From Armatimonas rosea (lineage in GTDB: Bacteria > Armatimonadota > Armatimonadia > Armatimonadales > Armatimonadaceae): 64,000 nucleotides of DNA. Positions 49,317 through 56,650 of the stretch are shown here, piece after piece (positions within the stretch are counted from its first letter, which is position 1; each line of letters opens with the position of its first letter). Where the stretch lies: positions 1 through 64,000 of the forward strand of contig NZ_JACHGW010000009.1 in NCBI RefSeq assembly GCF_014202505.1. The letters are read 5' to 3'. Made by a program: the position numbers and the translations under genes. A model generated the notes under the pieces. That model was not told where the DNA came from. It did not search any database and saw only the letters and a program-made list of their open reading frames with translations.

Positions 49317-49577
49317 ATGGATACTTATCGAAATACGAACTCTCTCTCAAACATTCCTGTCCCCCTAGAGTGGCTCGGTGCAATCCTGGTCACCGCACGC
49401 AAGGAGAGGAATCTCTCACAAGGCCAGCTTGCCGACCTTTTGGGAGCCCATCAGTCCGTCGTCGCGCGCTGGGAAACAGAAGGCTACCGCAGTGTTAATC
49501 TGGAGCGACTCGTGCAAGTCGCAGAGGCACTAGAGTTTGAAATCAGCCTCTGGCCTAAGCCAAAATCAAAGATCTAG
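49317..49577 (+). CDS. XRE-family helix-turn-helix repressor
   Basis: 86 residues with a classical Cro/CI-type HTH: LGAILVTARKERNLSQGQLADLLGAHQSVVARWETEGYRSVNLERLVQVAEAL. There is no clear ribosome-binding site, and the transcript from the promoter at 49262 would have a leader of about 20 bases. Its operator is probably the ATAGCA-ATAA-TGCTAT palindrome in both divergent promoters. The 3' end overlaps by 12 bp the end of the convergent replication-relaxation gene. Confidence 0.85.
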   Translation: MDTYRNTNSLSNIPVPLEWLGAILVTARKERNLSQGQLADLLGAHQSVVARWETEGYRSVNLERLVQVAEALEFEISLWPKPKSKI

Positions 49578-50531
49578 AAAGCTCCTCAAAGACGGGGTGC
49601 CCGGGTTACTCCAGCAGACACTCGCGAATCCTTCCTGTGTCAGGGCAGTCTTATCGGCGAGCCAGAAGCGCTCAGCGAACGAGCCGCCAAGGTTGTTGGC
49701 TTGGTCAAACTCCTTGATCACCTCCTGTAGCTGATCGCGTCGCCCTGAGTCCAGTGTTAAAACCAGCACTCGCGCTCTTTCATATCCGGTAATTTCCTTC
49801 AAGCGCTGGCCGTTCAAGAGTAGCCGGTAGCTCCTGAGCTTCTCATGCCAGCGTTGGGAGCCTCGCTCTGTCCCCCGATCGCACTCAACGAACCCCACCA
49901 AAACGCGTGGGATCTTACCACCTTGAAACTGATAGATAAACCAGGCGTCTGGCTCCACCCGCAGTGGAGCTTCGGTGCGCCTTAGATCCAGCTTCGCATC
50001 ACCACCATCATGCCAGCGGACTACCTGATGATCCCCTCCATAGCTGGCTTTGGTTCGCTCCAGCCAGATGCGGACATCACGAATGAAGAGAGTATGAGGC
50101 AGGGCAATAGAACTCCGAGGGCCAAAAGTGTAGCCTGGCCGCTGAGCCTCCTCCTCCCGGATGAGCCCTCGCTCCAGCAGCATCGTGAGCCCACGGCGGG
50201 TTGGCACATAGATATTGGGAGCCGAGCCAAATAGTAGCGACGCATCATCTGGCTCTTCCGTACGGGAGAGAGTCGAACGGTTCGCGGGCACAACCTCGAT
50301 CAGGCCTGCATCAAAGAGCCCACGAAGCTGCTGTAGGACGGTATGGGGCCTTCGTCCAGCGAGGAGCGCGATCTGAGGCACCGAGAGGATTCGGTACGCG
50401 GCAAGCCAGCGCAGGAGCCGCCACTGACGTCCCGTGGGCTGGAGCATCCCTGACATATCTTTCTCACGCACATAGCGCCCACGGCGCTTCGTCCGCTTTG
50501 ACTCCACCACGACAACCTCAGATGCTTCCAT
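49566..50531 (-). CDS. Replication-relaxation family protein
   Basis: 321 residues from an ATG at 50531. It starts with a basic stretch and a winged helix (TGRQWRLLRWLAAYRILSVPQIALLAGRRPHTVLQQLRGLFDAGLIEVV), then a nuclease-like or relaxase-like domain with LFIRDVRIWLER, RVEPDAWFIYQ, VLVGFVECDRGTERGSQRWHEKLRSY. This is the pattern of the Replic_Relax family (PF13814), found on plasmids and mobile elements next to TraG/FtsK-type ATPases, as here. The D-x-W / E-C-D-R-G-T-E series resembles a PD-(D/E)XK site. The start was set so that the overlap with the upstream ATPase gene is 14 bp; a longer frame to 50615 exists. Confidence 0.75.
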   Translation of the reverse strand: MEASEVVVVESKRTKRRGRYVREKDMSGMLQPTGRQWRLLRWLAAYRILSVPQIALLAGRRPHTVLQQLRGLFDAGLIEVVPANRSTLSRTEEPDDASLLFGSAPNIYVPTRRGLTMLLERGLIREEEAQRPGYTFGPRSSIALPHTLFIRDVRIWLERTKASYGGDHQVVRWHDGGDAKLDLRRTEAPLRVEPDAWFIYQFQGGKIPRVLVGFVECDRGTERGSQRWHEKLRSYRLLLNGQRLKEITGYERARVLVLTLDSGRRDQLQEVIKEFDQANNLGGSFAERFWLADKTALTQEGFASVCWSNPGTPSLRSFLDL

Positions 50532-52560
50532 CACCCGCCACTCCGTTTGTTGGTTTTTCGGCCCCCTCCGTCTGCCCCTTTTCCTCATGACTACTATTGG
50601 ATTCTCGGCTCTCATCGGAGCTTTCGCCGCACGTCACACGCTCTATCTGGGCGTCGCGCCAGGCTCCCACACTGACGGCTCCCTCCTCAAAAGGACTGCT
50701 TACCGCAAGGGCCGCTTCGATGTAGGCCTGATCTGCTGCGTTGCCAGGCACAGGCATCGCCACGTCGGCAACCCGAATGACTTCGGGAGCCGTCCCTACT
50801 TCGTTAAAGACAGCATGTTGCGTCTTTAGATCTTGGATCGCTCGCACCCAGCGCTGAGATAGATCGGCATCTGTAAAACGCTCCAGGCCGCTCATGCGGG
50901 GATGAGGGAAACGGACGACTAGGCGCAAGTCAGGGCCGGTGATAAAGTAGTCACTTTGTGGAATTCCAGCGACATATTGGGCAAGTTCCACAGCCTCACC
51001 CGTATCGCAGGTGCGAACATAGAGTCTCTCAATCCCTGACTGCATCGCCAGCTCATCCACAACCATAAGTGGGCTAATCGCAGAGCCCCTCAGCATCAAA
51101 CCAAGACTCTGGTAAGTTTTTTCATCTAAGCGAAGTAGCTCGCCATCGGGATCAAGGATCGGATGTTCCCATGTCTCGTAAGGAGTGTCTTTTACCGGTA
51201 AGCCGATCCGCAGTCGCTGAATGCCACCCCCAGCCCCCGTGGACAGCGACGAAGCCACAAGCCGAGCATCCGCGTAAGAGAGGCGAAAGAAGATTCGGGC
51301 TGCCGTGCTCCCCAATAGTGCAGCGAGCAGCTCGCCCTCCAGCTGCTCCAAGTTCTGGAAGGCAGCTAGGAGCCGGATTCCCTGGCTCCGAGCAACGGTC
51401 ACGATCTCGATCAGTGCCCGTCCCACGAAACGTGCCTGCGCTCCCAGCTCATCCAATGAGAACACAACGGGAACCGGCCCTCGTGAGCGCATTGCGGTGC
51501 GGTAGAGCCGCTGGGCGATCAGGCCCCCCAGTAGCTTGGTTAGATCATCGCCAAGGCTCGTGCGATCCAAGTGAACAAAGACCGCGCCTTGTTTGTGCCA
51601 GAGCGAGAACAGATCCAGCGTGTTCTCCTTGGGGCAGAGCAGTGCCTGGAAGAACTCTGAACGGAGAATCTCACGCAGGCGCGATTTCACCGGGGCAATA
51701 ACCCCGTTTCGCTCCGAGGGAGACATGCGGTTGAACTCGTTGATGAAGTAGTTACGTGCCTCCTGATAAGCCGTTGGATTCTGCGGGGTGTAAGGACGTG
51801 CCAGCAACGCAGCGCGGTACTCCTCCAAAGAGAGAAATCGATCCGCCTCGTAAAGAGACAGGCCATGCTCTCCAACGACAACTAAAGTAGAGATGAGAAT
51901 ATCGTTCATGCGTGGCCCCCATGAAGTGGCCATTCCCGCCAGAATTGAGACAAAGTCCGCCGCCGCCTGATCCACCGGAAGTCCCTTACCCGTGAGCACA
52001 TTCCAGCCGGGTGCGCCCTGCGCACCTTTTTGTGGCAAGATCAGTGTCACTCGCTCTGGTGGTATCCCCGCTTCCCGCGCCGCTGAGACCAGCGCCTCAA
52101 TCGTATCGAGCTTCGGATCCATGCACACCACAGAGCAACCTTGCTCCATTTGCTGGCGTAGGATGTGGAGCGCCAGGCGCGTCTTACCCGAACCACTAGC
52201 CCCCGCTAGGAGGTAGTGTTTCAGCTCCGCTTTCCCCGGTAGGATCGCAAGGTTGCCCTGAGCGGCAGGAGCTGACCGCCCTTCCAGGCGAACTCCCTCG
52301 TTTCGCGCAAGCCAGGCGCGAACCCAAGGGCGCTCCGCATGAGCGGCGGGATAGTCCGACTCCCGAATGAAGCTTGGGGTGGTGACAAAAGGCGGACCGA
52401 TTAGCTGCCCAACGACAATGTCGAGATCCTGATGTCGTTTTGAATCGGAAGCGGGTTTATCTGAATCCGAGGACGGTTTGTCCGTTTTTTGCTCCGCGCT
52501 GCCGCGTCCCGCGGCACTCGCCTTTTTAGAGGCGTCTTCGTCTATGTTTTCATTTAGCAT
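50518..52560 (-). CDS. TraG/TraD-like ATPase (coupling-protein family)
   Basis: 680 residues. Walker A is GASGSGKT (120-127), Walker B is in PVVFSLDELG (about 370), and a TraM-recognition-like segment VARSQGIRLLAAFQNLEQL follows. The first 50 residues are polar and low in complexity (KPSSDSDKPASDSK). Unlike VirD4/TraD proteins it has no N-terminal membrane helices, so it may be soluble or recruited by a partner. Coupling ATPases bring DNA to a secretion channel; no type IV secretion genes are in the window, so a role in transfer, segregation or packaging is open. Confidence 0.8.
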   Translation of the reverse strand: MLNENIDEDASKKASAAGRGSAEQKTDKPSSDSDKPASDSKRHQDLDIVVGQLIGPPFVTTPSFIRESDYPAAHAERPWVRAWLARNEGVRLEGRSAPAAQGNLAILPGKAELKHYLLAGASGSGKTRLALHILRQQMEQGCSVVCMDPKLDTIEALVSAAREAGIPPERVTLILPQKGAQGAPGWNVLTGKGLPVDQAAADFVSILAGMATSWGPRMNDILISTLVVVGEHGLSLYEADRFLSLEEYRAALLARPYTPQNPTAYQEARNYFINEFNRMSPSERNGVIAPVKSRLREILRSEFFQALLCPKENTLDLFSLWHKQGAVFVHLDRTSLGDDLTKLLGGLIAQRLYRTAMRSRGPVPVVFSLDELGAQARFVGRALIEIVTVARSQGIRLLAAFQNLEQLEGELLAALLGSTAARIFFRLSYADARLVASSLSTGAGGGIQRLRIGLPVKDTPYETWEHPILDPDGELLRLDEKTYQSLGLMLRGSAISPLMVVDELAMQSGIERLYVRTCDTGEAVELAQYVAGIPQSDYFITGPDLRLVVRFPHPRMSGLERFTDADLSQRWVRAIQDLKTQHAVFNEVGTAPEVIRVADVAMPVPGNAADQAYIEAALAVSSPFEEGAVSVGAWRDAQIERVTCGESSDESRESNSSHEEKGQTEGAEKPTNGVAGDGSI

Positions 52561-52760
52561 GGTTGTTTGGTTTTCATAATGGGATCGGGTTTGACGATGA
52601 TTTGGATTTTGTATTGGGATTGAGCGGGTCGGAGTCGGACGGACGGGGGTCGGGATTAGACTTAGGTTTATGCGAATCCAATAAGGATTCGTGTAAAGAT
52701 AAGGAAAATGTCACACCGTTTTCCCAGTCTGTCCGAAGGGCCTTTCTCCTCTGCACACGA

Positions 52761-52802
52761 TAGCCAGCGGCATAGACTCTTAGGAATCTAAGCGGCTGGC
52801 TA
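52761..52802. terminator. Nested hairpin after the gene at 52819-53346
   Basis: Outer arms TAGCCAGC and GCTGGCTA enclose a second small stem (CTTAG-GAAT-CTAAG). It is 17 bp downstream of the stop codon of the leftward gene and may be its terminator. The rest of the gap 52561-52818 is G+T-rich on the plus strand and has no convincing gene. Confidence 0.45.
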
Positions 52803-52818
52803 CGCGGGAAACTTAAAA

Positions 52819-53346
52819 TCACCTAGCCGATGGTGGTAAAGGCAATTTCAGATCTGTTCCTGTAAGGGGTGGTAAGGGTAAGTCCAAGGGCTGCCCTACA
52901 GGTTCTTGTGGATCGGGCAAGTCCAAAGGGCCTAAATCGAGGGCATTTGGGATGGTGAGCCCCTTTCTCTTAACAGGAGCTTTCTCCTCGAACTCTAAAG
53001 AACATTCGAATGGTTCGCCCTCATCGATGTGTGAACCTCCATATCGCATCCCTCTTCCATTTAGATCTTTTATCGGAATTTCAATTTCGCAAAAATCATC
53101 CTTTAGAGTGTTTCTATTCGCTAATCCTTTTCCAATCAGGAGTGCTAAATCTAATGGTGGTATATCAGGTTCCACATTAAAGGATTCAATAAACTTAATG
53201 ACCGCAGCAACAAGGTTATCCATATCCTCAACCAAAGCAAGCTCGCTTGACTCCTCAAGATATCGCTTTGCGGCTTCATAGAAACAACGCGTAGCGACGA
53301 CACTAGAATTGTGCGTGAAAATGATGTGAAAGTGATTTTTTATCAT
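52819..53346 (-). CDS. Unknown protein, A+T-rich gene of the mobile region
   Basis: 175 residues. The N-terminal 75 residues are helical (YEAAKRYLEESSELALVEDMDNLVAAVIKFIESFN), the middle is acidic, and the last 40 residues are a proline-leucine repeat (LDLGPLDLPDPQEP, LDLPLPPLTG, LKLPLPPS). Base composition is clearly more A+T-rich than in the neighbours. I do not recognise the family. The Pro-Leu tail suggests a flexible binding segment. It is in the same direction as the AAA ATPase and the coupling-type ATPase. Confidence 0.6.
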   Translation of the reverse strand: MIKNHFHIIFTHNSSVVATRCFYEAAKRYLEESSELALVEDMDNLVAAVIKFIESFNVEPDIPPLDLALLIGKGLANRNTLKDDFCEIEIPIKDLNGRGMRYGGSHIDEGEPFECSLEFEEKAPVKRKGLTIPNALDLGPLDLPDPQEPVGQPLDLPLPPLTGTDLKLPLPPSAR

Positions 53347-53447
53347 TATTTTTCCTTTAGAGCTTCAGCTCCGGTCAAGGCTGGCATTGGTGATGAAGCA
53401 TTCCCCCAGCCCGAGGCGGTGCTTCAGATCAACTGGCAACATTCAGA

Positions 53448-54134
53448 TCAACGTGCCATCGTGCGCAGTGTTTCTGCGCGCTTCGCAATCTCCTCAGCGA
53501 CCAGAGGAGGAACCTCAGTGCGTAGCTTTTTGCGCCACTCCTCCCAAGCAGTCTCATGCTTCTCTTTGGGCAGCGCACTAATGTCTTTCACGGCTTTGAA
53601 GGCTCGACGATCTACTTCCTCCTGAGAAAGCCGCCGCTGAATGGGAGGATCGGGAGGAGGCGGTGGTGGTGGATCGGGTTCAGGGCGTGGTGGCGGTGGT
53701 GCGGGAAGCTGACGCGGCGGTAAGCCTCCCGTGCCCTGACGCAGGAATCGAATCGTCGCATCGTAGTCTCCCAATGCCTGCTCACGATGGGATTCGCCTT
53801 GCAGAAAGGCGATGGCATCTGCCGCTGGTAAGCTGCGTGCGTACTGACGAAGCTGGAACTTCCTCTGAGCATCTTCTGACTCACCCATCGCATCCGCAAG
53901 GCGTGTACGCAGGGATGCCTCCAGGAAGGCGAGATCCGTGCGTGATTCAAACTCCTGACGGGTAAGCGAGCGCCGAGACTCCAGTAAAGCTTCGTCGAGT
54001 GCTCGCTGCGACTGAACCACACTGGTGTGAGCATCAAGGACACGGCTCTCAGACTGGATGCGGCGCACCCTGGCATTGTTTTTCTTTTCCTCCGCCAGAT
54101 CGCGCACCCCAAAAAGCAGATCGAAGAGATCCAT
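53448..54134 (-). CDS. Coiled-coil protein with polyproline linker
   Basis: 228 residues: MDLFDLLFGVRDLAEEKKN, then a long coiled coil (about 20-110), a polyproline linker (about 143-166, PAPPPPRPEPDPPPPPPPDPP) and a C-terminal helical domain (EEVDRRAFKAVKDISALPKEKHETAWEEWRKKL). It stands 24 bp downstream of the AAA ATPase gene. I do not recognise it. The linker suggests that the two helical parts act on different partners, possibly connecting the ATPase with something else. Confidence 0.65.
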   Translation of the reverse strand: MDLFDLLFGVRDLAEEKKNNARVRRIQSESRVLDAHTSVVQSQRALDEALLESRRSLTRQEFESRTDLAFLEASLRTRLADAMGESEDAQRKFQLRQYARSLPAADAIAFLQGESHREQALGDYDATIRFLRQGTGGLPPRQLPAPPPPRPEPDPPPPPPPDPPIQRRLSQEEVDRRAFKAVKDISALPKEKHETAWEEWRKKLRTEVPPLVAEEIAKRAETLRTMAR

Positions 54135-54158
54135 GCTGTGGAGACCTTTCTTGCTGCC

Positions 54159-55358
54159 TCAGACAGCCTGAGTGCGGTGCCTTTGTGAGAGCACTTCTTG
54201 CACTACCTCAAAGGCAAGAGGCTCCATTTTGCTAACGGCGGCCATGTAGCATCCCCGTAGCGCAGCCCGAATATCCACAGGTGTCATCCCCTCGGAAACT
54301 GTCACCAAGGCGTCGAGCTGCGCCTCAGAGAAGGCAGGAAGCTGCCGGGCGAGAAGCACGCGCCGAGCATCCGGGCCGGGACGTCCAAAGCCAAACTCTG
54401 CAATGCAGCGACGGCGTAGTGCGGGGTCTATCTCATCGGGCTGGTTGGTGGTCAGGAAGATGATCATGCGAGACTCACCAGCAAGCTCATCGGCGACCTG
54501 GAGGAACGAGTCGGTCGCCGCCTTCTCCTCGTGGTGTGCTTGCTGCTCACTGCGACGCACGGCCATCCCTTCCACTTCGTCCACGATCATGACCTTCAGG
54601 CTCCCCTCGGGGAGAGCGCGTAGCTGGTCAAACGCTCGCCAGATGTTTCCGGCGAAGTCGCCAACCAAGCCATTGCCCCGTGCCTGAGTGGTTAGGGTCA
54701 GGATGCTGCCCGTGATGCCCTTAATACGGCAGTAGTAATCCGAGACGAAGCGAGCCGAGGCCGATTTCCCCGTGCCGGGATCACCGTGCAGTAGCACTAG
54801 GGCCACTCCATTGGTCAAGGAATCTTCCAGGTCTTCAGGAACCGGCTGCTGTGTTTGCTCCGACCAGTCTTGGAGCGCCCCATCCCACTGACATGCCATT
54901 TGCAGAAGTAGCTCCTCCACAATGGGATCGAGGCCGACCAGTCGCTGTCCATCGCGCTGAATACCCTCGTGTGGCAAGAGAGTCTCTGCCAGTGGAGGCA
55001 TGTCCTCATCCGCGGACTTTACTGCTCGAATGGGCTTCGGCTCAGAGCCTGGGGTAAAGGCAAAGGTGCCCAGTCGTTCCGGTGTTGGGGTACCAGAGAC
55101 CAGAGTGAACTGTGCCTCATGTAAAGGGGAAAGCCGAAAGGTGACCCGGCGTTGGTGTGGATCGCGTCGCAGCTCCTCAGCAAGGAGAGGCTGTAAACGC
55201 TCAGAGAGCTTCGCATTCCAGGCCGAGTCACCAAGCCCCGGAGTGCGGATGATGGCCACATTCCAAGTTGCAAGAGATGCAGACCCGTTATTTAAGAAAC
55301 TAAAGCCCTGTGGCCCAAGACCGTTTTTGAGCGTGGGTGCTGCCAATGGAGTTTTCAT
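54159..55358 (-). CDS. AAA+ ATPase, Pch2/TRIP13-like appearance
   Basis: 399 residues. The N-terminal 185 residues are not a known catalytic domain. The AAA core has Walker A GDPGTGKS (192-199), Walker B VMIVDEVEG (D260, E261), a sensor-1 Asn in FLTTNQPDEID (N305) and paired arginines (RRR, 315-317). The DEVE Walker B and the TTN-x-PDEIDPALRRR stretch recall Pch2/TRIP13 and other remodelling ATPases. It lies downstream of two unknown genes, one of which may be HORMA-like. A remodeller for those proteins is a hypothesis; a general plasmid AAA protein is the alternative. Confidence 0.75.
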   Translation of the reverse strand: MKTPLAAPTLKNGLGPQGFSFLNNGSASLATWNVAIIRTPGLGDSAWNAKLSERLQPLLAEELRRDPHQRRVTFRLSPLHEAQFTLVSGTPTPERLGTFAFTPGSEPKPIRAVKSADEDMPPLAETLLPHEGIQRDGQRLVGLDPIVEELLLQMACQWDGALQDWSEQTQQPVPEDLEDSLTNGVALVLLHGDPGTGKSASARFVSDYYCRIKGITGSILTLTTQARGNGLVGDFAGNIWRAFDQLRALPEGSLKVMIVDEVEGMAVRRSEQQAHHEEKAATDSFLQVADELAGESRMIIFLTTNQPDEIDPALRRRCIAEFGFGRPGPDARRVLLARQLPAFSEAQLDALVTVSEGMTPVDIRAALRGCYMAAVSKMEPLAFEVVQEVLSQRHRTQAV

Positions 55359-55423
55359 TGTTCACGATCATCCTTTCTTCTGTCAGTTCTGCACAGAAAA
55401 CTGACAGAAGGAGCACATTACCT

Positions 55424-55924
55424 TTAAAATGAAGGTGGACTAAAGCTAACACTGTCGTCGTCGGCTTTGGCTGGGGGGAGCACTTCATTTAGGGAGGAAT
55501 TACTGGCTCCTGGAGCCTGTAGTGTAGGTCCCATAATCTCCTCCGGGAGCGGTTCCTGGGAGGCTGGCGCAGGATTTTCAGAGGGACGAACGAGGATGTT
55601 CAGCTCATAAGGAGTGCCTATGGGTTGATCTCCCGACATTAGCAGCGCACTGCTGACCTCGATCTCCAAACGATCATAGGACCAAACCGGCACTAATCCC
55701 TCTAAATGGATTGTCGTTAAGACGCTCTGCATGAGATCAGACATCTGACTGGGGAGTTGTGAAGCCAGAGACACGCCAATATCTGTGCCAGTAGGAGCCA
55801 TATTCACTTCTTTTAGTGTAGTGCTGCCAACTTTGTGGCCAGTCTCTGTCGTAAAACAGAGGACAATAGGATGATTATCTCTTTGAGAGCTAGGATTTTC
55901 GGCGTCAGTATTTTGAGTATTCAT
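55424..55924 (-). CDS. Unknown protein of the AAA operon
   Basis: 166 residues. Beta strands are likely in LVPVWSYDRLEIEVSSALLM and TPYELNILVRP; the C-terminal 60 residues are polar, rich in Pro, Ser and Glu, and end FSPPSF. Its start codon overlaps the stop of the gene before it by 1 bp, so the pair is co-translated. A+T content is above the average of the window. I do not recognise the family. Confidence 0.6.
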   Translation of the reverse strand: MNTQNTDAENPSSQRDNHPIVLCFTTETGHKVGSTTLKEVNMAPTGTDIGVSLASQLPSQMSDLMQSVLTTIHLEGLVPVWSYDRLEIEVSSALLMSGDQPIGTPYELNILVRPSENPAPASQEPLPEEIMGPTLQAPGASNSSLNEVLPPAKADDDSVSFSPPSF

Positions 55925-56457
55925 TACGGATTAAACCTTTCTTCGAATTCAGGATTGGTAAAAACAGCGCGTCCCCAAGAGTAGGAACCACTTACAAAGG
56001 TGCCGTAGCGATTTGCCTTCCCACCTCCCAAGAGTTGCTCTCCAGTTACCCATCCAAACTCCTTAAAGAGCTTATTAGCCTCCTCTCTACATCCCTCACG
56101 GACAGTCACGGAGAGCCGTACTTTGGTTCCTTCGGGATACGAACGGGGCTGTGGCGGTTGACCAGCGGGTGGTCCCCATGCTTGAAGCTTCTCATCAGAA
56201 ATGTTGAAAGTATAGCGTCGAACGATGGTTTCTTGGATGTAAAACGTCACCTCAATATAAGAAATAACGTTCTTCAGTGCCATCATTCCAACTTCTAATA
56301 ATGCCTTATCAACATTAAAGTCTACAGGGACGCCACTATTATCGATAAGAGCGCTTGCTTCTTTCTCAAACATCTGCCAAACGGCTCTTACGTCTGACAG
56401 GTTGATCACACGAGCAACCAGACCGGTATCAGCTCTATTTCTAACACCACTACTCAT
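55924..56457 (-). CDS. Unknown protein with possible HORMA-like layout
   Basis: 177 residues, first gene of a leftward group. It begins VARVINLSDVRAVWQMFEKE, continues with a strand-rich middle (ISYIEVTFYIQETIVRRYTFNIS, GTKVRLSVTV) and a helix (CREEANKLFKEFGW) and ends YGTFVSGSYSWGRAVF. This order of helices, strands and a closing YS-x-GR-x-F segment resembles bacterial HORMA-domain proteins, but no sequence identity strong enough to claim membership is visible by eye. If correct, the AAA ATPase two genes downstream would be its remodelling partner. Confidence 0.6.
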   Translation of the reverse strand: MSSGVRNRADTGLVARVINLSDVRAVWQMFEKEASALIDNSGVPVDFNVDKALLEVGMMALKNVISYIEVTFYIQETIVRRYTFNISDEKLQAWGPPAGQPPQPRSYPEGTKVRLSVTVREGCREEANKLFKEFGWVTGEQLLGGGKANRYGTFVSGSYSWGRAVFTNPEFEERFNP

Positions 56458-56650
56458 AACACTCCTCCTTTCCAGAAGCTACATAATGTTATGCCTCTAG
56501 ATATCAACCAACATACTTCGATGCATATTGATCAACAGAGCTATTTTATGCCTCTTCACCACTAGGATGAAAGCAGGAGTGTAGAAGTCATTAATAGGAA
56601 ATAGATACAGAAATATAGGAAGAGATAGGATATTTCTTCGAAACCCATCT

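Noticed and set aside
52563-52822. Two overlapping frames (66 and 82 codons) in the G+T-rich gap
   Set aside because: Low-complexity products without a ribosome-binding site; the bias comes from strand composition.
54159-56457. Complete CBASS defence system
   Set aside because: No CD-NTase motif and no effector gene was found nearby; only a possible HORMA/TRIP13-like resemblance remains.
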